64,000 nt of DNA from Balanoglossus misakiensis (GCA_040954595.2 CM082592.2:4030001-4094000), one strand, 5' to 3'; positions 23,806 through 35,495 are shown, counted from the stretch's first letter. Program-made: numbers and translations. The notes: a model not told the origin generated them from the sequence alone.

Positions 23806-25459
23806 GTGAGAATTATTCTCCTTTTTTGTTAGGCAAAAAAACTGAGTTTTTTCTGTTCACCTCTGGCATTACTTTAAGTTTAAAAACCCCGCACATCAGC
23901 TTTTTTGTGATGAATTATGTGTAGCTTAGATTAACTTACAACTAAAAAGCTGCAGCCTTAAAAGGTTTTAAACCTTAAAGGGACACGTAGTGGTATACTT
24001 TTGGTTATTTGTACAGTATTTTTGTTGGGTGTATCAAATGCAGCATCTAGATCTGTTATATTTCTTTGTCTCTTTCAACAATGTCTGTTAATTGTATTTT
24101 GTGTAACAACCCATTGTTATTGTTGACAAAATAAATTCCACCCATAAATTCAATTTTTAATAATATCTGTGGTGGCTGTACGTACATAAACGGGCTGTCA
24201 TCTTTAAATACTGGGTATCTTGAGGCGCTTTATGGAGTTGAATAAGAAACAGCGGTTAATTGATACAAGAATAAAAATTACTGGAAAAAAATAGCCAAAT
24301 TTTACAGCTAATATCATAGGAGCTTTAAAGACAGCACCGCACATTAATAGTTGATTGTCACATGTTGCCTGAAGGTAGACTTGCATTGTGCAATATTTCA
24401 AAAACCAAAAGTCACCAAAGGAGTGTTGTTGTTTTTTCTGCTTTTGAAAAGGATAAAAAATTAATGTTTTTTATCATCATACATGAATTTTATTGTAACT
24501 CTATGGCAAACTTTCACAGCAGTGGGAAAAAGCACACAATAGAGAATATAGAAAGAACTGGGCTAAATCATATCATGTATTGTTAGAAGACCGTGTTCGT
24601 TGAACAAATATTCCATCGTTCATGTTAAAAAAAATGTTACTTATCACTACAGGAGTGACAGTGACAAAAGGGAATAGATTTTATGCCTGGCAGGGCGGGG
24701 CTGCTCAGAAGGAAAACATTGTATAGACAGAGTTCATTGAACTCCACAGTTTTCCTGGTTTTATACACATGTACATTCATATTGACCAAATGTAGACAAA
24801 TACAAACAGCTCTCCTTCATATTTATTAATTTCATGAGCCCTGCCATTCCACACCCTGAGTTATGATCAATCCAGCTCTTGGTGTGCTGTCGGTGTTTCC
24901 ATGGTAACGCGGCAACTGTGGCACGCAGTCGTACAGACTTAATCCCCTTGGGCTGGAGCTAATTTCCCACTTGGGCAGGGCACAGTTATATAAATCACAA
25001 TTTTTTTTTTCTTTTTTAATTTTTTTTTTCCTGTTCCTCATGGAAGTCATGTTTACGTCTCAAAATCAATACAGGTTACTGTGACTTCTTCTTAATAGTG
25101 TGCTAACCTTTGTTAGTTTTGCTTGGAGGTAGAGATTACAGAGTTTGACGTAAAATGACAAGCTGCTCAGATGGATTAGGTTCTCATGTCTTACACCCTC
25201 CCCGAGACTGATCTCCTTAGCCAGCACTCTAAGCATATCATGTCAGTTATACTTTCCTTCAAAACAAATTTTCCCATCATACAATAAATTGCAAAAAAAA
25301 AACTAGGAACAGGTATATGTATGTACAGCATATGCTACACTTACATGTGTACCAAGCCAAAATACATGTGATTCTCTTTTCATCTTCCTGCAAGCATTCT
25401 CGCGAGCCAGAGTCATCTACCCCCGTTCCTCGTCGTGGTTTACAACAATGTTGTCAAGT

Positions 25460-25533
25460 TACCCAACATTATACCCATACCCAACCATACCACACCTCAC
25501 CACACCATACCCCATACCATACCATACCAGGTA
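25460..25533. repeat. CCATAC/CACAC-rich simple repeat
   Basis: Degenerate repeats of ACCATACC and CACACC in the intron just upstream of the 25583 exon. Being pyrimidine/A-rich, the stretch may serve as intronic spacer only. Confidence 0.6.
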
Positions 25534-25582
25534 CATGTATTCTTGAAAAATCAAGACTTCTCTTTCTGTTTCCATGACACAG

Positions 25583-25696
25583 AGCCTCGATGAAACGCCA
25601 GTTTATACAAGTCACCGCCAGTCACCATTGCGGTCGTCACCACATCAATTCCAAGACCTAGACAGCAGTTTAAGAGATGTCAAATCCAAGAAGGAG
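25583..25696 (+). CDS. Exon: short linker (38 codons)
   Basis: The acceptor is TTTCCATGACACAG and the donor GAG|GTAGGT, phase 0 on both sides. The translation begins SLDETPVYTSHR and ends in a charged helix LDSSLRDVKSKKE that leads into the coiled coil encoded next. Confidence 0.85.
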
Positions 25697-25950
25697 GTAG
25701 GTAATCAACCAATGGTTCAGTGTGGGTTTTTTCCACCAGGAGAATAAGTTTCAACACCATTTATATCACAAAAATACAGCCATGTGTCGACGATCATTTT
25801 AGGTGCGCCATGACGGTCATTGAACTCAACAATTCCAGTGGGACGTTAGCAGCTCAATCGTTTACCCCATTTGGTGTTTGACATATTGCTCACAGACACT
25901 TTTTTCCATCACTATCCAGAACAGACAGACATTACTTTTTTCTTCAACAG

Positions 25951-26063
25951 ATTGCCCTGAAGGAGCTGAATATCCTGCACGAAGCCCTGCGACGGAACCA
26001 AATTGATTCCAAACAGGCCGAGAAGACGGCCAAGGACTACTATCACAAGGCACAGTCCCTCAA
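25951..26063 (+). CDS. Exon: start of continuous coiled coil
   Basis: The acceptor is CTTTTTTCTTCAACAG and the donor CTCAA|GTATGT; it enters in phase 0 and leaves in phase 2. The translation, IALKELNILHEALRRN..EKTAKDYYHKAQ, has leucine/isoleucine spacing typical of heptads. Confidence 0.85.
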
Positions 26064-26410
26064 GTATGTTCCATGACCCTTATTTTCCAGCGAGTTTCCA
26101 TATCACAATTTTCTATATCTTACAACTGTTTAGCAAAAATACCATGTTTTCTGTGTTTTATGTATGTAGACATATGGAATGCTATTGAGTTCTTATCTCC
26201 TGCATTGGAGTATATCTCATGAAGTGATGCATTCTGGGATTGAAGCGATGGACCCTGAATACCAGAAGATCTCTTTAATCTCTTATTCTGAATAATTTAT
26301 GACGAGGTCGGAAAAAAAAGAGTAGCTCTCGAGACCTGCAAACCCCCTGCCGTCAAAAATCTCAAACCTCCCATTCAGCAAAATCCGTTTTTACCGCATC
26401 GTTTTTTCAG

Positions 26411-26576
26411 ATCCGAGCTGATGATGCTGGAATTTCAGAGAGACCAGGCCAATCGTGATCTGAAAGACCTGGAGGAGGACATCACCAACAAGAATCGAGC
26501 CAGGTCGCAGTTTCAGGCGTCTCCTCCGTCGCCAAAGACGGAGCCAAAGGATGAAACGGGAATGACAGCTGCTGAG
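26411..26576 (+). CDS. Exon: coiled coil plus Ser/Pro linker
   Basis: The acceptor is CATCGTTTTTTCAG and the donor GAG|GTACGG. The two bases carried from 26063 complete a Lys codon. The first part is helical (SELMMLEFQRDQANRDLKDL). It then breaks into a linker with SPPSPKTEPK before ending ETGMTAAE, so the coiled coil is interrupted here. Confidence 0.85.
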
Positions 26577-27605
26577 GTACGGGATAACGCATTGCTGTCC
26601 CTCATCTCAACAACTGATATATGCCTGTTACATCCCTCTCCCTGAAATGGAATCTCCCAACATTATTAACGTATTGAGAAAGGTTCTTGTTCGGTTATAC
26701 GGGATAAAAGCTTAAGTACCTGTACTAGAGAAGACAGCTAATAAACTATTAAAACTTTTACAGCTAATAAAATATTTTTAAGGCCACAGCTACAAAAGGT
26801 TATTTCATACAAGCCCAGAGAGTAGATAACTCTTCAAGTGTTTGAAGTGGTCAAAATTTGATGAATTTCAGAAAGCAGGGATGAAAGTCTTATAAGAAGA
26901 GAATTATGTGTAGGCGTTTTAACGGCTGTTATATAAATCATTTAAAACAAAATAATCACATAATATAATACTTGAAAATACCCTCACGTTTTGAGGACAC
27001 CTTTCAGCGATTTAGTTTCCAAGAAAATCCATCATTCAAATTATGTTTGCGAGCTGAAAACTCAGCATTTTGTAGGGATAGGAAAGTGAACAAAGAAAAT
27101 ACTGGGCAAAATTATGCGCATGATTTGCTGGGTCTGGTCCCTTTCTGGGTAATTTCATCATTGGATGTAGCGAGGTGCTTCCTCAGCTATTGGTCAGACT
27201 AGCTCAGTTTCTCTTTGAAAGGCTATAACTTTGAAAATGTTATGTTCTCATGGTTATTGAGCCAGGGATTATCTGTTTCTATAGAAACGAAAAGATGTTT
27301 GGCCAAACTGTCAGCTGAACAATTGAAGTATTCAAAAAATCAGCAGAGGGTTCCATGGTGCACTAGCAAAATTTGACGAAAATATCAACAATCCTCCATT
27401 ACATAATGCTGTATCTTGACTGATCATAAAAGGTTGCATAAAAATAGCCTTTAATTCCCCTTTGATTATCATTCTCTCTCCATCCGTAATCCTTGGAACC
27501 GTCCACTGTGATGAGGAAAATAACCCCACAGGGCTGAATAGGAAAGCTTCACCCTTTCCTGTTAGTTCTATTATCAATCACACTGCCTCTGATTGTTTAC
27601 GTCAG
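26577..27605 (+). other. Intron
   Basis: AT-rich intron; no exon, RNA gene or recognisable repeat was seen. Confidence 0.6.
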
Positions 27606-27776
27606 ATCCTATCGATTGTGAAAGAACGCGATGACCTGCGGACCAAAGTGAGGAACGGAGAAGGAGAGATGTCCAAACTTGAGAGATCCGAACTGGAAAG
27701 GCAGATCAGCAACGCAAAGGAGGAGCTGTTCAACGAACAGAAGAATTTCAGATCTCAGATAGAAGCGCTGCAAGAG
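27606..27776 (+). CDS. Exon: coiled coil (57 codons)
   Basis: The acceptor is GATTGTTTACGTCAG and the donor GAG|GTGAGA, phase 0 on both sides. The translation ILSIVKERDDLRTKV ... LEALQE-type sequence is dense in E, K, R and Q with regular aliphatic positions. In the full-length frame it is followed by the 32705 exon. Confidence 0.85.
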
Positions 27777-28699
27777 GTGAGATGATGGAAAATTTCTGAG
27801 GTGTTGTTGTTGGAATCACGAATTACGTGATTCTGTTGTGCCAGTACTGTGTGTGTGTGTGTGTGTAGTTTTGTTGTACTGTTTTGTGTGGGTGATGATA
27901 CTTCGTGCGTGGATGAAATGGCACGGTATACTCGTTATGGATGAGTGTTTGTGGAAGTTTGATTTGAAAAGGATTCACCACGTGTTTTACGCCAAGAATA
28001 GGTCTACTGCTGAGCTATGGACTTGGCAATAGGTGGGAAAAAACAACTCGATTTCTATGAAGAATTGCTGGAAGGTTTGCAATTGCATTGTGCGAATGAT
28101 GGAGAAAACAACCTGGTGTTTTTACCGGAAAACACCGCAGTTTTTTTACCCATTGAGGGTGAGATTTTTGTATGCTTTACTTTACTCCAGGAAAATCTAA
28201 TGGGTTGCTAGAATTTAAAACAAAAATCAGATATTTTTCTGTATATTTTGTTTGATAGAGTGTTTGTAATTGATTGCTGTTGGAGAGTCTGCACATTTAT
28301 TGACCACTTAGTAATACACTGACTCATGTTTCTGGAGGGGGGGGGGGGGCAAAATCAATAGCCAGTTGGGAAAAGTACAAAAGCTAGCAAAATTGACAAA
28401 ATCAGATTGTGGTAATAACATGCACAAAAACCGAGAGAACATTATTTTTATGATCAAGCACCACCGTTATGCATAAATCAACAGTCCAACAGTTTTCACA
28501 TAAAAGGTATATGTACATAATCTTATGAGCGTTAAATTTAGATTAAATCGAAAAACTTTGTATGGTCTTCAGCCGTTATTAAAAATGTGTCCATGTACGG
28601 TACATGTATGTGTAAACGTGAAAATCCCATGCATGATATGTAGGAACCAGGTTTGGCAAGTTTCAGCCCATGTTTACCTCATCCTGTTTTGTGCAGCTC

Positions 28700-29699
28700 G
28701 TTTTGAGAGATTAACAGCTTATGTGGGTCGATATAACGATATTTCAATTTTGCCGCTGGGCAGCGATTTTGGAATGCCATTGGATGGGCTCTGCATAAAT
28801 TTTCCTACCAGCTGTTTGTATTGGCTGACCTTCCTACAACGCGGACGACCCCATTACAGACGAAGAACAAAAAAAACTGCAGTTGAAATCAGTCTGAAAA
28901 TCCGATCTCAAAAGAGCATTTGTACGGTACTTGGGTAGTGTATTAATTCTTTCACCGGTTTTCATTGTCAAGATTACAATACGCGGACTTGATGAAAGTC
29001 TAATTGAAGAATGAATGACTTTCTCGGTCAATTTCGTGTTGCAACCTGCTCCGAAACCGTTGTTTGCCAATTAACTGGATTCCCCAAGTCATTTGAAGTG
29101 CGGGACATCGCAAATAAAAACAACCGCCTTGACCTCATTCAACTCAACGCAGCCAAAGAGAAATTCTGTAAAAATTTGCTCTCGTCCCCCCGATATACAG
29201 GCCTTAGCGAAAAAGTTGGAGCAGTTCTTTTCAGATCTTGTCGCGCTATGTTTGGAAGCATGTGTTTCTCTTTCACGGTTGGTTGAAAACAACATTGTGT
29301 CCATTCTATTTTGTCCTTATAAAATCAGTTACCTCAGTCGTGGAATACCTGAGCATTTCCCCCTTTGTATCGTGGTAACCAGACACTTTGCATTGAATGA
29401 GGCGGGTGGGTTTTTTTGGTAAAAAATTGAATCAGAGGCCAGCCAATTGCCCGTTGAGATCAGTGTATCTTGTTTGCTCGGTTACACTCTGGTTTTTGTC
29501 GAGTGGGAATCTCTCTCTAATCCTTTGTTACGCTGTCATAAATAACCAGCTCGCACCAACACAGGTCCTCCCTTGTCTGTCCTGCATTCCACTTGTAACC
29601 GACACCTCGCTGTAATCTAGGGGAATCACAACGTCAGAACTGGAAGAGATTTTTCTCCGATACCCGCTGTCTCGGAATTAATTACACTTTCTCGTGGAA
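28700..29699 (+). promoter_or_regulatory. Candidate internal promoter region B
   Basis: Base composition rises compared with the flanking intron, and CG dinucleotides are scattered between about 28980 and 29700, immediately upstream of the candidate first exon at 29700. ORFs in this stretch differ between frames and lack splice signals. A promoter role is inferred only from position and composition. Confidence 0.35.
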
Positions 29700-29828
29700 A
29701 TGGCTTGCGTCGAGCAAAGCCAGGATCTGGAGTTGGTTGTCGCGAGTCCCGCAAAACGACAGATGCAGTTGAACAACTTCAGAAACTTGCCTTTCATTCA
29801 GACTAACAAGTCCATTTTATATGTTGTG
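29700..29828 (+). CDS. Candidate alternative first exon B
   Basis: An ATG in good context (GTGGAAATGG) opens 43 codons beginning MACVEQSQDLELVV and including PAKRQMQLNNFRNLPF, ending at donor GTTGTG|GTGAGT. The exon leaves in phase 0, matching the next exon at 32705. Reading past the donor meets TGA three codons later. It predicts a 776-residue isoform consisting of a short new N-terminus plus the later coiled coil. The sequence matches no family I recognise. Confidence 0.5.
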
Positions 29829-30769
29829 GTGAGTGAATGAAAACTTGCTTTGATTTTTTTCAGTCTTTTATAAATAACAGATGACCATAGATTGTCCTGG
29901 GACCAAACCTTTTTAAATGTTTTAAATTATTATTTTATTAACATTGTTTCAATATTCTTGATTGTTTCTTAAATAGATTTGTACTAAAAGATTGTTTACA
30001 ATATGAGAATATTTAGTCATTTTTTCCAGTGACTTTTATGCTTCTTGTTATTTAAATTAATTTGAATTTGAATGTCCTATACTGAGTTATACATGTCACC
30101 GTACATTCACCTTGTAAGCTTAGATTCATGAATTATGGAATATTTCATTCTTAAATCAAACTTAATTCAGAAATGAAATAAACCTGTAGGTATATAAGGA
30201 TCCCAGTAATTTTGTCCAAACGGACCATAATTTTGAGAATGACTCAGTAATATGATTGTTGCTGGGTATCATGTTCTAACGTTGTGAGAGATAATTTTTG
30301 CTCATTTATTATCCGAGGTTTCTGTAATTGCATATATGGCTTCTGAGTAGTTTTGTATGGTTTCATGAATTTATACAGTCTGCAACAAGGTTGATGTTGA
30401 TCTGACGAATGAAATGTTTGTGTTTGTGTGGCTTTGCAGACAGGTTTATGTGCATGTGAGTGTTAGTGTGGTAGGAGGCAATTTGTGACGTGTTTGTATT
30501 GTGTGTGTGTGTCTGTCGGTGCCGTGTCTGTGTGTCTCTCATGTCTTGGTTATTGTTTTTAATTGTCTCACTGATGTTACAGATACTATGCCTGCTACAT
30601 GTTTTGGAAAATGTGGCGTTTTAGTTTTAGTATTAGATGAAAGTTATAATACGCAGACCGTAATCACAAATTTCATCAGTTGTACTAATTTGTTGTAGAA
30701 ATGTGAAAAATGATTCTCAATTATTGATAAGTGGCATTAGCAAAAATTGGATGTACAAATATATATAAT

Positions 30770-32569
30770 TAATTGGCCAGAACGCTTTGTTGATGAATTT
30801 TGGGACAGGATATTGTCACACTCTATCACATATGGGCAATTCCATTCGACATCATTCACAACCACAAACTGATTTGAAATCTGATTGTCGCCTTAATGCC
30901 TTTGAGCCTACAACTGCTGATGAAATTGACAAGGTTATTCGTGCATCGCCTTCATCTACTTGTCGCCTTGATCCGATTCCAACCAAGATCTTCAAACATT
31001 CTGACATTTTACAAGTTTTGTTACCACATATCACAGAAATCTTCAATAACTCTCTGCAGTATGGTGTTGTACCTGCTCATTTCAAGGAAGCCGTCGTTAA
31101 ACCTCTACTTAAAAAACCATCTCTTGATCATGAAGTTCTCAAAAATTTCCGTCCTGTATCCAACCTGCCGTTTTTGTCGAAGATCCTGGAACGTATTGTT
31201 GCCAAGAGACTGACTTCTCACATTGTCAACCATTCATTGGACGAGCCTTTGCAATCTGCTTACAAGCCAGGACACAGTACTGAGACTGCTCTCCTCAAAG
31301 TAACAAATGACATTTTGCTTGCTCTTGATGAAAAAAGAGATGTTTTCTTGGTATTACTCGATCTTTCCGCAGCATTTGACACTGTGAACCATACCATTTT
31401 ACTCAATCGCTTAAGAGACCGCTTTGGTCTCTCTGATACTGTTCTCATGTGGTTTAAGTCATACCTTTCCAATCGTAGTCAGTGTGTACTTGTAAATTCC
31501 ACCCAATCACCTTTTTATCCGCTCGACACTGGGGTACCACAGGGATCAGTTCTTGGTCCCATACTTTTCAATATGTACACGTCTCCATTAGGTGAATTAG
31601 TTCAAAGTCATGGTTGTCTTTATAGTTTTTATGCAGATGACTCTTCACTTTATATGTCTTTTAGTAAAGACAACGCAGCAAGAACTGTTTCAAATCTTGA
31701 ACTTTGTATATCTGATGTTAGGTTTTGGATGTCTGAAAACTTCTTGTGCTTAAACGATGATAAGACTGAATTTGTTATTTTCTCTGGCATTTTGGGTGAT
31801 CTGTCTGCTAGAGGGATTTCAGAGATTCGTGTTGGCGATTCTCTGATTCCCGTCCATTGTCAGGCTAAGAGCCTTGGAGTGATCCTTGACTCTTGTCTGA
31901 CAATGAAGCCACATATTGGACAGATCTGCCGCTCTGCCACTTTTCATTTACGTCGCATTGCGCTTATCCGCAAATATTTATCTCATTCTGCTACAGAGCA
32001 ATTAGTTCATGCATTCATTACGTCTCGGATTGATTCATGTAATTCACTTTTATTTGGGCTCCCGAAGTATTCAATCAACCGTATCCAACGCGTTCAGAAT
32101 ATTGCTGCTAGAATTGTAACTCGTTCAAAAATCACCTGTCACATCACTCCAATTTTGTATCAGTTGCACTGGCTACCTGTTACAGAGCGTATTGTTTTTA
32201 AGATGTTAGTTCTCATTTTTAAATCCATTCATAAACTTGGTCCAATCTATCTTTCTATCATGACTAATCTATATGTTCCCTGTCGCAATTTAAGGTCAGC
32301 TGATCAGTTCAAACTCTGCCCTGTTCGATCACGCACCAAGAGTTATGGTGATCGTGCTTTTACTGTTGCTGCTCCAATTCTTTGGAATAATCTTCCACTC
32401 ACCATTCGCCAGGCACCAGACTTATCTGTTTTTAAATCAAATGTTAAAACTTTACTTTTTAAATCTGTTTTTTAGCCATTTGTTGTATTGTACTTTTGCT
32501 TTAAGCGTCATTGATCACATTTTTTGTGGATACTGACGCTATACAAATAAATTATTATTATTATTATTA
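30770..32569 (+). mobile_element. 5'-truncated LINE of CR1/L2 type
   Basis: The element has a reverse transcriptase ORF, a short 3' UTR and a terminal (ATT)n tract (about 32551-32569) after GACGCTATACAAATAA, a tail style common in CR1/L2-like LINEs. The endonuclease part is missing. A conserved frame (..ERFVDEFWDR..) just upstream of the long ORF is shifted by one base relative to it, so there is one frameshift near the 5' end. It lies in the same orientation as the host gene, within the intron between 27776 (or 29828) and 32705. No clear target-site duplication was found. Confidence 0.85.
30787..32475 (+). CDS. LINE reverse transcriptase (partial ORF2)
   Basis: The 562 codons have no stop. 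The reverse transcriptase blocks are in order: FRPVSNLPFLSKILE at about 121-135, LLDLSAAFDTVNH (catalytic Asp) at about 190-202, GVPQGSVLGPILF at about 249-261 and the catalytic FYADDS at about 281-286. The C-terminal HWLPVTERI-type region of CR1/L2/Jockey-like elements follows. The protein would copy LINE RNA at the target site. The annotated Met is only the first in frame; the true protein began further upstream. The intact catalytic region suggests a fairly recent insertion. Confidence 0.9.
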   Translation: MLMNFGTGYCHTLSHMGNSIRHHSQPQTDLKSDCRLNAFEPTTADEIDKVIRASPSSTCRLDPIPTKIFKHSDILQVLLPHITEIFNNSLQYGVVPAHFKEAVVKPLLKKPSLDHEVLKNFRPVSNLPFLSKILERIVAKRLTSHIVNHSLDEPLQSAYKPGHSTETALLKVTNDILLALDEKRDVFLVLLDLSAAFDTVNHTILLNRLRDRFGLSDTVLMWFKSYLSNRSQCVLVNSTQSPFYPLDTGVPQGSVLGPILFNMYTSPLGELVQSHGCLYSFYADDSSLYMSFSKDNAARTVSNLELCISDVRFWMSENFLCLNDDKTEFVIFSGILGDLSARGISEIRVGDSLIPVHCQAKSLGVILDSCLTMKPHIGQICRSATFHLRRIALIRKYLSHSATEQLVHAFITSRIDSCNSLLFGLPKYSINRIQRVQNIAARIVTRSKITCHITPILYQLHWLPVTERIVFKMLVLIFKSIHKLGPIYLSIMTNLYVPCRNLRSADQFKLCPVRSRTKSYGDRAFTVAAPILWNNLPLTIRQAPDLSVFKSNVKTLLFKSVF

Positions 32570-32704
32570 CATATTAATTTTTCTCAAAAATCAGTGGCTG
32601 CTTTTCCGTACCACGTATTTTTTATTCGCATTTGAAAACAGCAGGTGTGATTGCAACTTCTTCATCTTAACATTTCTTTGTTGCTGTGATTCTTGTTGTT
32701 GTAG

Positions 32705-32830
32705 GAGTTAGAGGATGCTAAACATCGTTTGGATGAAAGCGAAAGTGGGAAACAGCAATTGGCTGAGCAGACCGCTGCCTTGGAGATCAAAATGCAGGCA
32801 CTTGAAAATGACACAAAGAAACAAATCGAG
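32705..32830 (+). CDS. Exon: coiled coil (42 codons)
   Basis: The acceptor is CTTGTTGTTGTAG and the donor GAG|GTAACG, phase 0 on both sides. The translation begins ELEDAKHRLDESESG and is helical throughout. It can follow either 27776 or the alternative first exon at 29828. Confidence 0.85.
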
Positions 32831-32984
32831 GTAACGTTTTGACCCTCATGCAAAAGCTAGGTCATCAGTTTGTCTGTAGGATCATACACAGCTCATTGTC
32901 CTGTCTGTGCTTTGAAATAAAGGGAAAAAAGTAAATGAATCTAAGGAAAGCTTGCTTTCTCACAGCGAGAGTGGCCAATTTTTT

Positions 32985-33064
32985 TTAACCCTTTCACCCC
33001 CAGATCCCATTTTAGAGGTCCAACCTTACCACAGAAAACAATGGCTTTGGACTGAACCATGGTC
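32985..33064. mobile_element. MITE-like element, TTAACCCTTTCACC family, copy 4
   Basis: Only the left end, TTAACCCTTTCACCCCC, is well kept. The core reads in the opposite orientation to copies 2, 3 and 5 (AGAGGTCC, ACAGAAAACAATGG, GAACCATGG). The right end is truncated. Confidence 0.7.
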
Positions 33065-33213
33065 AATTACTGTACAATAAATTGCAGAGGAACTATAACA
33101 AAGTGGCCACGAACACAGGTTTGACTGTAAGGCACTTTTATACAGTGTACATCAATACATACATGTTGACACTCTCACAGACTAAAACAAAGTTTTTGCT
33201 GTGTCTCCGACAG

Positions 33214-33528
33214 GACAAACAGGAAACCTACGAGGGTCTGAAGGACAAGCTGGCCAAGGAGATGGCCACCACCAACCAGGAGATGGAGCACCGCAACCGC
33301 CGAGTGCTGGCGCTGGAGAGCGACCTGGCCGAGAAGGAGATGACCAATCGGCAGCTGCAGGAGAAACTGATCCAGATGCAGTCGGAGCTGCGGCAGGAAT
33401 CGCAGACACGGGAGAAGGCGGTGGAGGAGAGTGACCGGCAAAGCAAGGCATTCCAGGCGGAGAAAGACATGGCGTTGAACAACCTCAGGGATGAGTTGCA
33501 GAGAGAGAAGGACAGAGAATTGACAGAG
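33214..33528 (+). CDS. Exon: coiled coil (105 codons)
   Basis: The acceptor is GTGTCTCCGACAG and the donor GAG|GTAACA, phase 0. This is the longest coiled-coil exon: KEMATTNQEMEHRNRRVL, ALESDLAEKEM and LREELQ-like heptads run without a proline. GC content is high, and shadow ORFs in the other frames arise from it. Confidence 0.9.
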
Positions 33529-33586
33529 GTAACATTGCAGTACTGATTTCGATTAAAGGGACAAAGCTACTAATTTTCGATATTCA

Positions 33587-33880
33587 TCATAATAATAATA
33601 ACTTTATAGTCAACAAAAAATGTCAAAAATTGTCGTCAGGCTCATCACCAAAAGTTAAAAATACAGATTAGGATTAAATATAAAGTGATAAAATTGAATA
33701 CGATAAAATCAGTAAATACGAACTTACACGCACACAAAACGTGCTAGTGTCAGACTGAAGTTGAGCTCGGAATAAATACAGCTGTTTTGAGAACAGATTT
33801 TCTACACAGGTTATTCCTGGCAAACGGAACTCTGTACCTCACACGTTTTATATGGACAAACAGAGTCTGATCTGTCAATT
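33587..33880 (-). mobile_element. 3' end of a LINE, reverse orientation
   Basis: Read on the - strand, the sequence encodes RYRVPFARNN..-type residues that resemble the C-terminal end of LINE ORF2, then a short 3' UTR and a tail of (ATT)n-type repeats (seen as AATAATAATAA at about 33588-33600). It is a short truncated fragment. The class is not certain. Confidence 0.5.
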
Positions 33881-33941
33881 TGTTTTTGCAGAAGGATAAT
33901 TTTTGTCTCATATGATAACATTTGTGTATCCTCTTTTGCAG

Positions 33942-34037
33942 GCAAAGAACAAACTTGAGAAGGAGAGAAGAGACGACTTCGCCAAACAAGAAGATAAAAT
34001 TGCTGAGCAAATGGCTGAGTTTCAACAAATCTTGTTG
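33942..34037 (+). CDS. Exon: coiled coil (32 codons)
   Basis: The acceptor is TCCTCTTTTGCAG and the donor TTG|GTATGT, phase 0. The translation AKNKLEKERRDDFAKQED.. is strongly charged and helical. Confidence 0.85.
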
Positions 34038-34889
34038 GTATGTTTTTGCAATTTTTATTTTTATTTCAGTGCTTTGATAGTTTCCCAGGTCATTACCCTC
34101 ATACTTGGTATCTCCCACCCTCCCCCTTCCTATCTCCTCACTTCCTCTATCCCCTCTCCCTCCTTCACTGTACATTCACCCATCGCTGGAGACAAGTGAC
34201 AGTAATCCTGACCTCTTGAGATTTTACATAACACACACTTCCAGGTTTCTTAGAATTGCATGGCTCTTCAAATTGCAAGGGTCACCTATTTCATACAATT
34301 CATGCATCATTTGGAGCTGTTCCTCTAGGAGAAGTCCTCCAACGTGATCTTGAGAGAGAAATCGTTTTTGTGTAAAAAGAAGAGCCTGGCCATCTATGTA
34401 ATTGCATGGGTGTCCTTCGCAGTGGCTAAATGATGTTGCCTTGTTACTCTGAATGAAAAAAAAAAGAAAGAAAATAATCCAATTATTGGAACAAAAATGT
34501 ATAGGTACTGGAGGTACAAGTGTAATTTGGCCAGTTTGCCTGCAGTCAAATCCTTCCAAATATATCCCAGCTGTGTCATATAATCCACTTTCATATTTTT
34601 ATGTAATGTTCCGACTTATCTTCCCTGTAACTCCTTGTCACAAGATTTTAACACTTTCCATACCGTGTGCTCTCCTGCTGTGATGTTAACTCGACCTTTC
34701 CATTGGGTAATTAGGGGTGATGGGTTAGCAGAAATTGTTAAAATTGAGGGTATGATGTAAATGTACATGTTACGATGAGATTCTCACCATCTGGTCGCTG
34801 CTTGGGCAACAGTATTGGTGTGTGATCCAGTCAGACATTGACGTCAGAGATACATTGTACCCTTTGCCACAGTGGAGCTTGTGTTGTGC

Positions 34890-35111
34890 TTGTTTGTAAT
34901 GTGTATACATATTTGTTTGTTTGTTGTTATTGTTTGATATAATAAACAAAAAAATATGTTTGTTTGTTTGTTTGTTTGTTTGTTTGTAAATAAACAAACG
35001 AAAATGTTTTTATTTCAATCAATAACAACAGCAAACAAACAAACAACATTTTTTTTGTTTATTATATCAGCAATAACAACAAACAAATGTTACATACATA
35101 GACTACAAACA
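34890..35111. repeat. Imperfect palindrome with (GTTT)n/(AAAC)n arms
   Basis: The left arm contains CTTGTTTGTAATGTGTATAC and TTGTTATTGTTTGATATAAT. The right arm repeats these in inverse complement (ATTATATCAGCAATAACAA, GACTACAAACAAG). A GTTT tract lies at 34959-34987 in the centre. It could fold into a hairpin of about 100 bp per arm and may be a foldback element. Confidence 0.75.
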
Positions 35112-35393
35112 AGGAGAAAGAGCTCCCTGTGGTATGGGTACAAACAAAATGGGAAATATTGCAGTGATTGTGTAAAACAAAATACAGACAAGTCAAATTT
35201 CAAATTTCCTTTCCAATTTGTATGAATTTTATGAAGTTTTTTTGTAGCCCTGCCTCTTTCATTCGGCGCATGAGGTCCTTCACTATGACATCTGGCAAAA
35301 ATCCCCCGCACATTTTATGTCATACAATATATCACTGTGTCTTTATTTGAGCATTAACACTGACAACTGTCTGTGTTTCTCCACTGACAACAG

Positions 35394-35495
35394 ACCAAAG
35401 AGGAAGAGTTGGAACTGACTCGCAAAAGGCTGAGACAGCAGGAGGACGCGACGAGAAACCTCGGAGACAAGATGAGAGAGGAAGCGAAAGAACAG
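35394..35495 (+). CDS. Exon: coiled coil (34 codons)
   Basis: The acceptor is TTTCTCCACTGACAACAG and the donor CAG|GTGAGA, phase 0. The translation TKEEELELTRKRLRQQED.. is helical. Confidence 0.85.

Noticed and set aside
28834-29422. Overlapping ORFs of 70-140 codons on both strands upstream of first exon B
   Set aside because: No consistent frame, splice sites or recognisable domain; the rise in GC is better explained by a promoter region.
30770-32569. Target-site duplication of the LINE
   Set aside because: AT-rich flanks give several short chance matches (for example around TATTAA); none is convincing.
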